A stretch of 64,000 nucleotides of DNA from Sporobolomyces roseus (lineage: Eukaryota > Basidiomycota > Microbotryomycetes > Sporidiobolales > Sporidiobolaceae). Shown in pieces: positions 11,181 through 25,202 of the stretch (position 1 is its first letter; the number at the start of each line of letters is the position of its first letter). Where the stretch lies: assembly GCA_016617785.1 (NCBI GenBank), contig JADILM010000001.1:620001-684000 (forward strand), written 5' to 3'. The position numbers and the translations under genes are program-made. Under the pieces are notes generated by a model. The model did not search any database. It saw nothing but the letters and a program-made list of their open reading frames with translations, and was not told the origin of the DNA.

Positions 11181-14100
11181 CTACCAATCATCCTTTCCGA
11201 TTGCTGCAGCGACGGCGCTCGACAGATCGAGATGGAAACGAGGGAAGAGAGAACTGACGACCGGCGCCTCCATATGAGCGTCGTCGTGACCCGGGATCGA
11301 ATCTGCCCAAACATGACCTCCGACGTGAGAACTGGGTAAACCGAATTTCTCCTCGTTTTCCATCTGTTCCTTCGTTCGATTCGCCTCGACATCCCTCTCT
11401 CCTTCCTCCGATATATCCATCTCACTCGTTTGTCGTGTTCCCTCCTTGTTCGAATCGTACTCTGCAGCATCCGTATCGCTTCCCGAGTTGCTTGTTCCCT
11501 CTTCCGTCAACTGTTGCAATCCAGAAGTCGAGGCTCTGCCTCGAGCAGGTGTCGCAGTTCCTGAAGCGACTGAGGGAGGGTATCGTCGTCGGAAGTGAGA
11601 AGCTTGAATTCGTCTGGCGTGTTCAGTAAGGACAGGTTGAGCGTGTTCGTTGACGACGGGCGCAATCTCGAGTGGCCGTTCATCACCAATCCATCCTTTT
11701 CCTGTGCCGAAACCTCCAGCTAAGAGAGCTCGTTTGACTGGAATCACGAGATGAGAAGGGAAACTCGATGAAAAGAGACGAGCGATGAGAACTCACTGTA
11801 AGGAGAAAGGATAGAAGCGAAATGGAACTCGACGTGATCACTAGCCCATCTTTCGAGACTTCGTTTGAGATCGACGAGGTTTTGTAAACTGGTCGAATCG
11901 ACGTGCGAAACACTCGAGAAATCGAATACGACAGCTCGTAGTAGCGGTCGCTCGTCCTTGAAGATTTCTGCATCCGGATCAGCCTTTTGCGCTGCTCGTT
12001 TCGCCAACCATGGATGAGGTCCTGGTTCGTTCCAATTTCGATCACTGTCCTCGTCGAAGACTTGTCCACATCGAGTGTGTTGTTTCGCGTAGTCGAGCAC
12101 AATGTCGGCGTCTACAGAAGCGATAGTAGCAATTAGTCAGGAAGATCGTAATACACAGAGAAGAAGAGAGCTCACAGAATGCAGCGTTCGGATAGAGGAA
12201 AGATTCTTCGAAGCGGAACACGAGAACTCCTGGTGGTGGTGGCTCGACTTGTACGAGAGGGTTCTGTACGGATCCATTGGGCTTGAGGGGTACGTAGACG
12301 TCTCGGTAAGGAGAAGGAGCTTTGACATCCTCCATCTCAGCGCGAAGTCGAACTCGACCGAGGAAAGCTCCACGGGGACGAGCAATCCTGAAGAGAAGGA
12401 GAGCTACGGATGCTCCGACAGAGACCTGAGATGGCGCAGAGACAAGTCAGCAACTCCGATTGACGAATAGACAAGTAAGCGGATTACTCACGTAGATTCC
12501 GACTTCGATCGTCGCAAATACTGAAACAATGACGGCTAAGATGAAGATGAGAGCCTCCAGGGGGCTGACCTTCCAGAAAGAGTAGACAGTTGCTGGAGAG
12601 GCTACTAGATCGAGTACAGCGTGAATGATAACCTGTCGAGCATACGAATAAGGAGTTCAGCAGCGACTCTTCTGTCTGCGAGAAGCGAGAAGCGATGAAC
12701 GAGATACGTACAGCACTCAACGCAGCATTCGGAATCCAATAGAAAGCTCCAGTCAAGGCATAAAGCGCGACGAGTACGCAAATTCCCGTAATCCATCCTG
12801 CCAGAGGTGTCCTTACTCCAGCCTTCGCCTTGATAGCTGAACGAGAGAAGGATCCAGTAGCGGGGTAAGCGGCGAAAAGTGTCCCGATCATGTTCGAGAC
12901 TCCGATGGCGACAAGTTCTTGGTCTGAGCGAACTTTGTAGTTGTTGATGCGTCCGAAAGATTTCGCAATAGCTGCAAAGGGGACTCGGCATCAGCTTGAG
13001 CTCGATGAGATTGGAAGGGAGAAGACATACCGATGTGCTCGAGGAGAAGAATGATAGTCGAAACTGGGAGTTGAGGAGCGATGAGACCGAACAACTTCGT
13101 ATCAAGGTTAGGGGTGCCAACGTGGCGGAAGCCACTGGGTACAGTCTTGAGGATCGAAATATCGTAGTCGGCGACGGCCATACCCCTCAAGTGGACCCAG
13201 GAGAAGACGGTGAGGAAGATGATGACGAAAGCGGTTCGAAGGGTAGTTGCGAAGAATGCGATTCGTTTGATGATTGGGTTGCGAGCTTTCTGCTCGACTT
13301 TTCGGAGGGTGTACCGAACGACGTATAAGAATACGAGACCGCTCAATCCGTAAGCTGCGTCGAGTCGGGTGTCTGGAAGATGCTTGAGAGTGTTGATAAT
13401 GACTTTGTAGGTTGATGCTCGAGTGTTTAGCTTGTTCGAGTAACCCATCAATGAAGGGACTTGTCCTGCGGCGATGTTGATGGCCGACCCAGTCATGAAC
13501 CCTGTCGTATGTGAGGCGGTCCATTAGCTTCTGCGTTCTCGTAGAAGAAAGGAAAGGAAAGGAAACGAACCAGCGATACTTGGAGAGGGAATGAATTCGA
13601 TCAACCATCCAATCCTGAGTAACCCGATCCCCAACACAATCAATCCACATAAGAACGCGAGCGCTGTCGCAATGACTGGTGCCGAATACGCTGCTCCTGC
13701 TTCTGTCTCCTGAACGTGCGAAATGACCCTTGCGACTTCAAGCGACATGACTGCAACTGGACCAATTCTGGATTATCGAGAAAGCGGTTAGTGAGATCTC
13801 TGGACAAGCGAGTACAGGCAACTCACGTTACATCTTTCGAAGTTGCGAAAAGAGCGTAGATGAACACTCCGACGAAAGAAGAGTAGAGACCGTATTCAGG
13901 TGAAAGGGTTGCAATTCGAGCATAAGACATTGATTGAGGAACTATTCATTCGAGCGATGGATGGAGACTGTCAGCGGCGAGGGACAAAGAGGACGTGCGA
14001 AGTCAAGGTGCAACGGGTAACTCACTCAAGACTAATCCTACAGTGAGACCCGCAATAATATCTCCTGCCCACCATTGCTTGTGCCACGGGTAGTGACCAA

Positions 14101-14404
14101 TCCACTGTACGGAAGAAAGAGAGAGATTAGTCTCGCAATTAAAAGCTGAGTAATTGCGAAGGTCACTCACGTCGACGAAAGGAAAGAGCGAATGCAGATA
14201 ACTCCCAGTCCCTTTGACTACATTCCCACTGAATGACCGTTTGAGTGTATCTGCGACACTAGCTGCCTCTACGACTTGCGCATCGTAACCTATGAATTTC
14301 TTCCCCCGAGACTTTGCACTGTCTAGCTTCTTTGACCTGCTTTGCTTTTGCTCTGATGATAGCTGAGGTGTATCGGTGGCATCCTGGCCTGATTGTGGCA
14401 TCAT
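11181..14404 (-). CDS. Sulfate permease, SulP/SLC26 family with STAS domain
   Basis: Ten exons (14404-14171, 14104-14026, 13941-13827, 13767-13571, 13501-13031, 12971-12712, 12632-12492, 12425-12176, 12111-11797, 11737-11181) give 872 residues. The transporter domain shows HYPWHKQWWAGDIIAGLTVG, VLIPQSMSYARIA, GFMTGSAINI and the hydrophobic segments of the SulP fold. The C-terminal STAS domain includes VVFDFSSVSHVDST, followed by a Ser/Thr/Glu-rich cytoplasmic tail. Known role: plasma-membrane uptake of sulfate with protons, as for SUL1/SUL2. The frame is open for 72 codons upstream of the chosen ATG but has no earlier ATG, so the N-terminus could be longer through an upstream exon. Confidence 0.93.
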
Positions 14405-14892
14405 CGCCGTTGATGAAATCGGCTGACTGATCGAAGAAGAGGCGGTCTCCTTTCGAGGGGGGTTTGAAGCGAGGGTAGCTGGGAAAGAGGGAGGGTCTGG
14501 TGGAGGGACAGAGGAAGGGCCTAATGTGATGTCTGATTGATGATTGTGCGTTTTGGTGAGTTTCGAGAGATGATGGGAGAGAAAGTTCGGAGTTGAGTTG
14601 CCCTCGCTTTCTCGAAGCACCTCATTTACCCCCTGTCTGGCCTTATCTCCTCGGAGTTATAGTCCCTCGCGAGAAGAGCAAGTCACTGTCAAGACCTCAT
14701 CGATGCATGACTTAGACTCGCTGCGAGAAACAGCGAAACTGCTCGGAATTGTCAAGTCGGTGGAAAGTTGGGAGACGGAACGAAGGTTGGACTTTGCCAA
14801 CATCATCAACACAACGCACTCGCCAACCGGACTATAGACGCAGTCAGGCAGTCAAGCAGACAGACCTACAGAGAGGTAGCAGTAACAGCAGA
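14405..14892. promoter_or_regulatory. divergent promoter region, sulfate permease / NUP188
   Basis: 488 bp between the two start codons. The first half may be translated if the permease starts upstream of 14404. No regulator site was recognised. Confidence 0.35.
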
Positions 14893-17800
14893 ATGGCAGT
14901 AGCAGCGAGTGAAACTGCTTCATCAAACACTCAACCTCTGCAAGTCCTCCTCCTCACCTCTCATATTGGCCACAGTTAAGCTAACAGAGTAGTACAGTAG
15001 AACATGGTCCAATGCCCTCCACTCACTCGAGCAGTCTTCCCCTTCTCCCACTCTCTCTTCCTTCCTCACCGACCACCTCGCTCAACTACGAGATCCAGCG
15101 AATCCCTTTCCTTCCGCCGATAGTACAAACGTATCAAAGGCTCTCACAACTACGAAACCGGGAGGACAACTCACGAAATCTCAAGAATCAGCAGCGACAG
15201 AAGTTGGAGAGAGATTCAAGGTTGCCAAAACAACAGCAGAAGCGGCAGTCAAGACATGTACGAGGAGGTCGAGGCAGGAAGATGGGAGGATGAGTGAGGA
15301 TGAATGGGAATCGGTGACGGCTTGGATTTTCGAAGAGAGGATGTCGATTATTGGAACCGTGACTTTACTTTTGAGGATTCGTAAGTTCAGCAGTCTTCTC
15401 TTTCGCAGTATGTGCTTCTCAACTTATTAAATAAGTCGATGTAGACGACGATGAAGGACACCCATGTTATTCGATCGCCGCCGAACTCATTCCCTCGATT
15501 CTCACTTCGACTTTTCCTTCGACTATCCTCAATTCTCTCGTCAATCGCACACAACAGCAACTGCCGACACCAGTTCGAAGATCTTCGACTCTCGCCAAGT
15601 ACTGGACGACGCAACTCGTTCTCGAACAGAAAGCTCTCCTCGAACTCCTCTTCCTCGTCTACTACTCTCCGACCTTTCAACTCGAAGGCTCTCACGTCGT
15701 ACAAGTATTCGAGACGGTACTCAAGGCGAAGTGGGGATCACAGCAGGAGTTGATGGGTTACATGGATCAGGAAACGCAGCTCGTCGCCCAAGAATTGGCT
15801 CACCTCTACTCGATTCTCGCTATTGAAGTCCTCAACCTCGAAGTCGTCATGGAACAGTCCGACTCGCCTTATCCAATTCCTGCACCCGGAGAAACCCCTC
15901 TTCCCACTTCTTCGCCCTTTCATCCATCTCATCTCGCCTCCTTATCCTCGACTGTCGAATCACTAGTTCAGCTGATTCCCGAGCAAGCGAGTCCAATTCT
16001 ACTGGGATGGGCGTTCGTAACTTCGAAGATCACATCCTCACTGCTAGAACGAGGAGTTCCGAATGAATACCACGATTTCGCGAAAGCGAGTCTCAAAGTC
16101 GAAACCGGATCAGGTGGACCCAATTCTCAACAACCCCTCTTCCAACTCTACACCTCTCACTCTCTCTCGACCTCTTCGAACCTCTTCCCGACTCTACTCT
16201 CCATGCTCAAATCCTCCCTCTTCGGTTACTCCCGCGCCTCTGATTCTTACTCTTCCTCAGCGAGTTCCGACCCAAACACGATCGGTTACTTGTCCGTCAT
16301 TCGTGGTCTCCTCCTCACTCTCCCACATCTTGTCCGACTACCCTTTCTGAATGAATCTCAACTCTCCGGATTATTCGAAACCTTCTCTGCCGTTTACTCG
16401 AATCCTTCTTCTACCATTCTCTGCGCTCAGTTCTGGCAGAACCTCGAACTCGAACAGGCGTCAGCAGACTCGAGTATGTTACTGGAGGAGGATCGCAGTG
16501 CTCAAAACGAAGCGGAGAAGGAAATCGTCGAGTTGGCGAGATCGAGGTTCCCCGTTCAATTCGGTCCCTTTATTCGACTTGTTCGATCTCTCACCGCCGG
16601 ACTCGTCTCTCTCACTAGCTCGACTCAATCCCATGTCACCGACGACGAGGAACTCGCCTCGACATGTTCCAGAACCGCTTTCGCCTATCTCGCTTCACTC
16701 CCTACACTCACGCACATTCTTCCCTCAACTACCCCATCTCCCTACGAATCCCTCTCTTACCCGGATCCCGAAACCGGCTACTCCATTCGATGTACTCGCG
16801 CAATCCAAGTTTCGCCGAGTCTCTCAATCAAGGAAGGAACGATGGGAAGATTGGTCTCACCACCTGGAAGGAAACCATTAGTGGTATCGTGGGATGTGGC
16901 GTCAGGATGGAGTGCGTGGCAGTTGATTGGAGATCTGGTGATCGATTTCGCAGGGTTTGGCAGTGGAAGAAAGAAGGGAAATGATGTTTTCGGAAATGGA
17001 GCTGGAGGGGAAGGAGATCATCCAGTTGCGTGGGAGAACGATGCGGAGAAGGAAAATGATCTTGTTGATGCTATGGAACTCCTCAAACTCGTACTCAAGG
17101 GCGATCCTTCCCTCGGTTCGACTATCCTCGAACACCTTTCCTCAACTTCAACAAACAGCTCGAGACCGGATCTCATCGAGGCCTTGTTCAAGATTCTCGA
17201 CAGATCCCTCAGCATCCCTTCTATTCCTACGAGACTCGTTAGCTCCCTGATCGAACTCATCGCCGCTCTCCTCCCTTCATTCCCCGGTGTCGTCTGGACC
17301 TTCCTTCGTGGCTCGCCTCAACTCTTCTCGAGCTCGGCAGGCTCAAAATTCGGGTCAAGGTTCCAAGGAGGAAGCTCGTACACCAACATCCTTTCCTCCG
17401 AGAAGATTGCTGGTCGATATCCAGTCACTCTGTCGCTCCTCACTCTCGTCCACTCCCTCGTCCTCGAAGCACAAGTCGCTTCAAGAGTCGTCTCTCCCGA
17501 ATACTCTGCCATCAAGCAAGGTGTACTCGTGAGAGCATTGAATTGGGTCAAAGACGAAGTCTGGAGTGCGCACCTCCACTGGAGATACAGTGGGTTAGGA
17601 CAGAAGTTTGAATTGGCGAAGAAGATGGTGGACGTCTTCGGATTGGTCGTCGAAGAAGGTGAACTCGAATCAGGACTCGAGAAAGGGAACTTCTCAGCAC
17701 CAGTCAAAGTCGTCACCGATACTTTCCTTTCAAACTCTTCTTCCGCTGGAGTCGCCCAACTCGCCCCTCTCCTCTCAAGTTTCACATTCGGCTCGAGCTC

Positions 17801-20800
17801 TATCGAAACCTTACATCGAGCGGGAAGGTACCACGATGCTTTGGTTCTCGAAGATCTCGTCGAATCGACTCTTCGCCTCACCTTACAACTTCTTCGACTT
17901 CGCTCACTCGTCCAAGGCTCTGCCTCTTCACTCCTCGAAAAGCTCCTCCTCTCGTCCGATTCCTCCGTCAACTTATCGCTATCATCGTCCTTCTCCCCCT
18001 CTGCATCTTTCGCTCGTTCATCCGGTTCTTCCTCTCGACCAGAAATCCTCGAATGCCTCGTATCCTTTGTGACCTCTCCTCTATCGAGTACGATCGCCGT
18101 TCAAGCAGCGAAGGTCGTCACTCTCCTCACTGTCCTCTCGGCAACTTCGATCGCTCAAGATCGAACGGGACTCGTTCCACTGCTTGGAGGCAGCGACAAA
18201 GCACGAGAAACCGTCGTTGCGCTCTTGTCTATCGTCGGCGATTCGACCGGACTCGTTGAAGTACATGTCGCAGTTTGGGATCTTGTTCGTGACGATTCGT
18301 TTTCCTCTTTTCTGTATCATTGATGGCTAACTCGGATCGACTCTGTACGCAGCTGTCTGCCATCATCGAATCACAAACTGGGCTCGCGATGCTTGTCGTC
18401 ACCGGAAGTCAACACACGGCTCTCGATCTTTCACTCACGACAACTAGCGACAAAGGCAAATCGAAGGAACAGACTCAGCCCTCGCCTCTTCCCCGACCAA
18501 CTCTCGCCAAACCTCTCGCCAAAACCGCGCTCGACATCGTCGTCGAAAAGTTGGGGTCCTGGAGGTCGTCGTGGGAGAACGAACCAGAAGTTTTAGCTTC
18601 GATCCTTCGATTCCTCGACTACGTCTGGCAGCATCTCGCAGATTACGCCGAGTCGATCGATGAGCTGAGGAAGAAGAAGGAACTGTGGAAAGGTCTGGTC
18701 GAAATCGCCTTTGAGGAAGCTGGAGCGGAACCGATCGAAGGAGACGAAGTCGAACCGTACTGTCACCGACTCATGGCCAAATCGCACGCATTGAGGACGA
18801 TCGTACTCGACACAGAGTACGCTATCGATAAATTCGGCCCTAAAGCGCAAGATACGGCTAGTTTCTCAACTTTCGCCGTTAGTTTCAAGGATACGAAGAA
18901 GCTTCTCACCGCCCTCACCGCCGCCATCGATTCTTCCTGTGATCCTGACCTCCATCAAGATGTCAACGAACTCATTCGCACTTCCTTCCCTGACCTCGAC
19001 CTCACCTCCCTTCGATTACCACCTTCTGCGCACCCTCTCGACCGATCACGAACTTTCGGAACCTCTTACATCTACTCGCTTCCTCTTCTTCGACGACACC
19101 TCGACGGTCATCTAGCACAAGAGAATGATGGTGAACAGTCGATGATTGGTCACGAAGCTTTCTCCGAAATCGTCGAACAAACAGCAAGGCTCAATTGCAA
19201 CTTCTCTCTCCTCGAGGCTCAGATGTTGGGAACGACGAGTTGGAGACAAGCATTGGAGACACTATCACCATTAGTGAGAAAGGATGTAGCGGTTCAAGGT
19301 GCGATATCGGGATGTATCACGGACATCGCAAAGCAAGTCGCTCAGGAGGACCGAGGAGGACAAGTCATGCAAACCCTTCATGGCGAACGTCTCGAGATTC
19401 TCTTATCTCTCGTTGAGATCCTTCACAACTCGTCAGGACCGGAGACGACGCCAACTACGATCGCTCTCATTGGAGAAGTCAGTTCAATCTTTGGTAATTC
19501 CTCGCTCGACTTGATCGACTCGCTCTCCCGCAAAACGAAACCTTCTTTCCACTCGCCTCTCCTTCGAATCGTCTTCTTCCTCTCGGCACAGATCAATTCC
19601 TCCTTCTCCACTCCATCCTCTCTGCAATCCCTTTCCCATGACGACAAGACTCAACTCAACACTCAGGTTGCCTCCGTCCTCCGAATTCTTCTCTCCTCCC
19701 TCCGCGAACTCTTCCTCCTCGCTCGAGCCAGCAAGACGTTCGAAATCGAACAGGATCTTTCCCTTTCCATCGCCCTTCTCTCCCGACTGCTCGATTCTCC
19801 CTTCGCTCCTCCTCCAGCATTGTGGCTCGCTCAATGTCACTCCCTTGATCTCTTCCGTACGGCTCTAAACGTCTTCGTCTCGACGAACACCTTCGATTCC
19901 GATCAACCTCTCTACGCTCCTCTCATTCTCGACTTCTGCCTTCTCGTCGCCAACTCGTCACCTCAAGCCGCCGAGCAAATCGCTCTCGATGGAATCATGA
20001 CCGCTCTTACAAACAATGCCTTGACTGAGGCTGCCGAATCCGGCGCAATCGCGATTACTTCCCCCGTCGATGGCTCGCAAACAACACAACATCGTCTCTG
20101 GACTTCGATGCTCGCCCTCGTCGTCTCCCTCGTTTCGGCCCTCGGAGACTCGACTCGATTCATCGAGCAGGATGTGACAGGATTCGCTCGACTCTACGGA
20201 TCACAGATCGCTCGTGCCCTGAGTTGGAGCTCAGATTCGCCGATCACAGCAGTAGGATTGGAGGAACTCTCCCTGGTCGTCGCTTTATTGCAAGGAATGG
20301 CGAAATCGAGCTCTCGAGGAGGGTCTTCTTCACTCTCGACAAGTGTCACGGCCGCCTTCATCGAACAAACGTTACACCTCCTGCAACATCTCGTCTACGC
20401 TCTCCTCCACCCGAACCACCTCTCTTCCCTCATCGAAGGAACCACCCCCGAAGAGCGAAATAGTATCGAGAAGGAGACGAACGAATCCTCGCCAAAATCA
20501 ATCAGTGAAGCGGTTAACCTCGCCATCCTGAGACTCGCTCAGAACATTGTCGGAACCCTGATCGACTTCACCGATGCCTGGAGTATGTTGACAAGAGAAG
20601 CTACGGAATGGAGGTCTGAGAATGCAATCATCTTACCGGTTAGTCTCCCTTTCTCTTCTCAGCAGTGATCTCAACTGACCGAGTATGCTCTCCGAACTAG
20701 ACGGCAACCGTCACTGCGAACGAGAAGACATCAATCGGTACAATACTCGACCTGATTTCGCATTGCACCGACCTCCTTCGCGCGAATTCGACCTCCACCT

Positions 20801-21108
20801 CATCTTCACCCTCCGCCTCCTCTGTATTCCCAACACTGCCTTCACCGTCGCCTTCCACAAGCCGCGCCGCTGCTTCCGATACCCTCGAAGGCTGCCTACT
20901 ACTCGCAACGACACAACTCGGTCTTTACGGCATGATCGGATCAGGACCGCAACAAGGGCAGAGGGGTGCGTCGTTCTCGAGGACTCTGACAGAGCTATCG
21001 ACAGAGCTCGTCGAGTCGATAGACAAAGCGACTGCTGCTGAAGGAGGGAAAGGAGATAGCGGGCGTTTGTTAGCGTTGTTGAAAGCTCGACTTGCGAGCT
21101 GGTCATGA
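14893..21108 (+). CDS. NUP188: Nuclear pore complex protein NUP188
   Basis: Five exons (14893-14943, 14993-15380, 15445-18284, 18353-20638, 20701-21108) give about 1990 residues, the usual size for NUP188. The protein is almost wholly alpha-helical and leucine-rich with no FG repeats, as expected for an inner-ring scaffold solenoid. The N-terminal RTWSNALHSLEQ is like the start of fungal Nup188. Known role: binds NIC96 in the inner ring of the pore. Exons 3 and 4 are long single frames (2840 and 2286 nt). The first intron uses a weak donor (GTCCTC) with a good GCTAAC branch site, so the first 17 codons are the least certain part. Confidence 0.8.
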
Positions 21109-21866
21109 ATTTGAGTACATCTTTCTCTTCACATTGTCGGTGTCTTCAGCGGAGAGATGGTGTCGATGCGAGCGAGACGAGGGGTCCGTTTGACGAGAAC
21201 AGCTACAGGTCTTCTCGACGCAGTGACTCTGCTGCTGAGCGTATTGAGATCGATCATCATCGCTCTAGTCACCGTCGCTCTTTCGTCACGATTCAGTGAG
21301 GATCCATAGGGTCGCGAATTCGAAAAATCGTCCCAGATCCTCGAACGCGCGAACACTCGCCAGATAAGAATAGATTCCACGCTTTGAGCTGCGAATAGAT
21401 TCCATCTTTCCTCGCTCGATTCCGGTGATCAGTGTACTGTATCGAATTTGGATTATTTCAGCAGATCTCTGTAGCCGTCACTCGCCCAAAATTCCAAATG
21501 CGTGTGTAGATACGCGATCCTGATCGCAAGGGTCCGCTGCGTTGCACAGGGACTCGTGCTGTGCGCTTTGAAGAGAAGAACGATAAGCGGTGAAAGTCGA
21601 CGGGAAGAAGCGAACGTATTCTTCTAGCGGGAGCGGGAAGAAGCTTTCTCACTTTCAGAAGAAGGACAGCCACGCGCTACAGCAAAGTTTAGCTCTCGGA
21701 AGAAAGTCCTCGATTGGAATTGAAGAGCCGTCTGGAACAGAACCATTCGAAATTGCGGCCTTCTTTCTGCTGCGCTCACGATTCTTCGATCGAAGGTTAG
21801 AAAGGGAAGCAGACGATCAAGGTTGTCTTCCTTCTCCCTACTACTCATTTTCAGATTCCACCTACC
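21109..21866. other. intergenic, 758 bp
   Basis: 3' flank of NUP188 and promoter of the DOMON-b561 gene. Open frames here are short and conflict with each other. No tRNA or repeat was recognised. Confidence 0.4.
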
Positions 21867-23466
21867 ATGAAACCTCGCAAGCTAGCTTTGAGTGCGATTG
21901 CGCTTTGTGCACCTCAACTCGCTTCAGCCGCCCTCACCTCTTCGCAGCTTTCCGCCGTCTTCCCGGGTGCTACAAATCTGACAGGAGGGACGCACTCTCT
22001 CAGTGACATGGTTGTGACTATCGTTTCCAACTCTAGTGAGCACTCCATTTCCTGAATTCGCTACTCAAGCTGAACCTTTACCCCTTTACAGCTCATGGTT
22101 TATGGCATCTCAACTTGACGAAAGCGTCGATCGAAGAGACAGGTTGGATGGCGGTTGGATTAGGCACTGTAAGCTCCGTTCCAATCGATTCAGTCGGCGG
22201 GCAGCTGATCGTTCGAGAATCGCAGAAAATGTCGAATGCAGATTACTTGATCGCTTACCCTACACTATCGGGTTCCAACATCGACTGGAGTCTTTCTCAT
22301 CGATTACCGGGGTCAGGCTCACACGGAGATCCCAGGATGGCCACTTCTGGATCAAATACCTTGACATTCTTCACCCTCGTTCCCAATCTTTCATCCTCGA
22401 CTTCAGGCTCGCCCTACACTACAGTCGCTTGGCTACGAGCACTTCAAGTTCCTTCAGACTATCCTACCTCCGCTTCAGTATCGAACGCAAACGTCGACCC
22501 TTCACAGAGCATCAAAATGACTTACGCATCTGCTTCGAAAAGCGTCGACTCGACGAGCGAAACTGCCGAGATCGAGCAGCATAACAACGCTTTCGGATCT
22601 TTCTCGATGGATGTTAGCCAGCCTCTCAATCTCGCGGCATCTGACCCGGTTGGAGGAGGAGGAGGAACTCAGCAGAAATCGACGGGATGGACGAAACGGG
22701 ACAAAGTTCTCGTAGCGCATGGTGAGGTCGAAGACTCTTCTCGCTCGTCGTTGTAGAGATCGTTGCTGACTATACGCCGTCCACAGCTGCGATCGGATCG
22801 CTCGCCATTGTTCTTTTCGTTCCGGCGGGAGTTCTCCTTGCTCGCCTTGGACGATCGAATTCCTGGTTCCCGCTTCATCGAGCGATACAAGCTCTCTCAG
22901 TCGTACTCCTGATTACGGCTGCTGTCATGGGCATAGTCGAGACTGCCCCTGGACCTCATTTCTCAGATACTCATCAAAGGTTAGCTCACCTCATTCCATT
23001 TCTCTCCTAATCCCTCGCTGATTTCGGATCTTCTCTCCCTAGACTCGGTATCATTCTTCTCGCTCTCTTCGTCGTGCAACCTATCCTCGGCATTGTCGGA
23101 CACAAGACTCAAGGTGGATCTCCCCTCACTTCCGCTCATCCTTCGTTCTCTCGACCTTTCCCTTCGATCGTACGAAGTATACACATCATCCTCGGCTTGG
23201 CGATTGTAGGACTGGGGTACTGGCAGGTCGAGAGCGGCTTTGACGAGTGGCAAACGTCGTCTGATCAATTGACCGAGGTCCCGACGGCGGTCAAGGCAAT
23301 CTTCTGGGTTCTCCTCGCCATTGCTGTAGCTGCATATGCCATCGGATGGGTGGTGCAGATCGCGAGGGGAAGGAAGTTGAGGAGGGAGAATGGGACTGGC
23401 TCGAATAGTTCTCTCGAACCGATGTCGCAAAGGAGCGAGGAGCTGTTCAGCGGCGGACGCACTTAG
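21867..23466 (+). CDS. DOMON domain-cytochrome b561 membrane protein
   Basis: Four exons (21867-22035, 22092-22721, 22787-22979, 23043-23466) give 471 residues. It opens with a signal peptide (MKPRKLALSAIALCAPQLAS). A DOMON domain of about 180 residues follows (GLWHLNL, ETGWMAVGLGT, MSNADYLIAYP, typical of CDH-cytochrome-like DOMON). The C-terminal half has the cytochrome b561 transmembrane core, with histidines in VAHAAIG, PLHRAIQ, SDTHQRLG and RSIHIILG that would bind two hemes. Known relatives move electrons across membranes from ascorbate or other donors, for example for ferric reduction. The donor here is unknown. Confidence 0.88.
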
Positions 23467-23533
23467 TTGAAGACGTTAGATGCCCCCCCTCTCTTCGAAA
23501 TATGAATCTAGATACGTGTCTATCGCATTGCCC

Positions 23534-25202
23534 TCACCGTTGTACAATTGACCATTTCCCTTGTCGTACTTTCTCTCTCCCTTCTTTACTCAATCCAAGT
23601 CCAACTTCTCGTTTTCCCTTCGCCTGCATGAACTCGAGCGCCCATCCTCCTTGACTGATAGCCCATACGAGAGTCGAGGCGTAGAAGAAATTGGCGTTCC
23701 CTGAACCCGAGTAAAGCCAGAGATGGTGGAAAGTAGGAAGGAGGAGTAAGGCGTAGAGGGGAAGAAGAGTGTGGAAGAGAGGGGAGGAGACATCTGTACC
23801 GAGCGGTTGGGTTCAGCCTGTGTTCTGGGCTGTGAGAGGAAGAGATTGACTCACAAGGGAGGAGTTCGCTGAAACAAGCAAGCAGAGCGTGCCAGAGCGC
23901 GTAGTCACCCAGTGTAGGATAGCTCTTCAACAGTGTGAAACTTCCTATCAGCATCGTGATCGCAAACAAGGCGTCTTTGCTATTCGAATGGTAGAGTCGA
24001 AATCGATCAGTCAAAATCTCATGGTGGTAGAAAGCTCGGGAGAAACGTACCGATAGAAGTAAGTGAGAGGTGCGACGTAGACTAGAGGATGAAGGGCAAA
24101 TACGACGAGGAAGAACGAGCGGAAATGATCGAACATTTCGATGAAGAAGTACCAAGCGAGACCAATATTCGGAGTCAGATCAGGAATCGTCAAGCTGTCA
24201 CCTCGGAGCAGGTCAGCGGAAACGCATCGTAGCGTATAAAGAGATCTTGAGACGAACATGACTCCGTATACGCTCGAGAGGAAAGCCCAACTTCCCGTCA
24301 TCCATCGACTGAACCCAAGAAGCATCGCTTGATGACCGGCGAAAACGAGCACACCTCGGACAGCATCGTTCTTGAGCGATCTTCTCGATGTCGAAGCGAT
24401 TTGGGTTTGATTGACGAGGAGGATCAGGGGAGGAAGGAGTAGTATCGGGTGAAGGGAGAGATGAGTTGCGAAAGAGAGGAGGATTACTGCTGAGATCGGC
24501 GAGTCTATTCCACGAAGAGTGTCAGCCTCTCTGCACTGTACTGCACTGTATAGTATAACGGAAGATGTGCGAACTCGCCTGATACTGCTGATTCGAGAGC
24601 GAGAGCGAGGAAGAGACTTGAGAAAGTGATAGTAGAACGAGCGAGGGTTGTCGCGATTGAGAACGGATGCAGAAGATATCTGTGGACCGACGCACTGCTC
24701 GATCATTTGCTCAGCAACGATAGAAGTCAGTCTTAGGCTCACAAGTTGGCTATTCGTGATCCATTCCAGCGTTTCTCTCCTTCTTCTTCGAGTAACTTTC
24801 CCCTTCGTCGCCTATCTGCAACCTTTGACAACGCCCAAGCTATTCCAACATCTGCCAGTGTCCATGTGAAGAAGCTGAGCCATTCAGGACAAGTCGTCGA
24901 GTCGGTGAGAGGTCCTATCGAAGCGAGGAGAAGCGGAGGTGTGTGAAAGGAACCGGCAGCATAAGGGTCTTTGTCGAGCTTTGTGAATAGATAATAGCCT
25001 TCTTGCACTAGTTCAGTCGATTCAGATCAGCACTAGAAGTGGAAGGGAGTGAGAAAGATGTAGCGAGAAACTTACAACGTTGCCAGGAAGACAGAGGAGA
25101 AGTAAGCTCGTTGCGATGAGTGAGGAGTGCTGGTAAAGGGGTATAAGCTAGTACAGCTCTGATAGCTACCCCTTGAGCTAATTGCCGAGTGATGTCGCTC
25201 AT
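23534..25202 (-). CDS. GAB1: GPI transamidase subunit GAB1/PIG-U
   Basis: Seven exons (25202-25076, 25007-24743, 24679-24579, 24504-24258, 24194-24051, 23979-23855, 23793-23534) give 422 residues. Diagnostic motifs are FHTPPLLL near the N-terminus, YLLHPFSIATTLARS, the central DLTPNIGLAWYFFIEMFDHF, and NANFFYASTL near the C-terminus. Many hydrophobic segments show a multi-pass ER protein. Known role: subunit of the complex that attaches GPI anchors to proteins in the ER lumen. The third intron is GC-AG (24578-24505, donor GCGAGT); only this choice keeps frame and conserved sequence. The gene is divergent from the acyl-CoA dehydrogenase gene with 93 bp between start codons. Confidence 0.93.
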
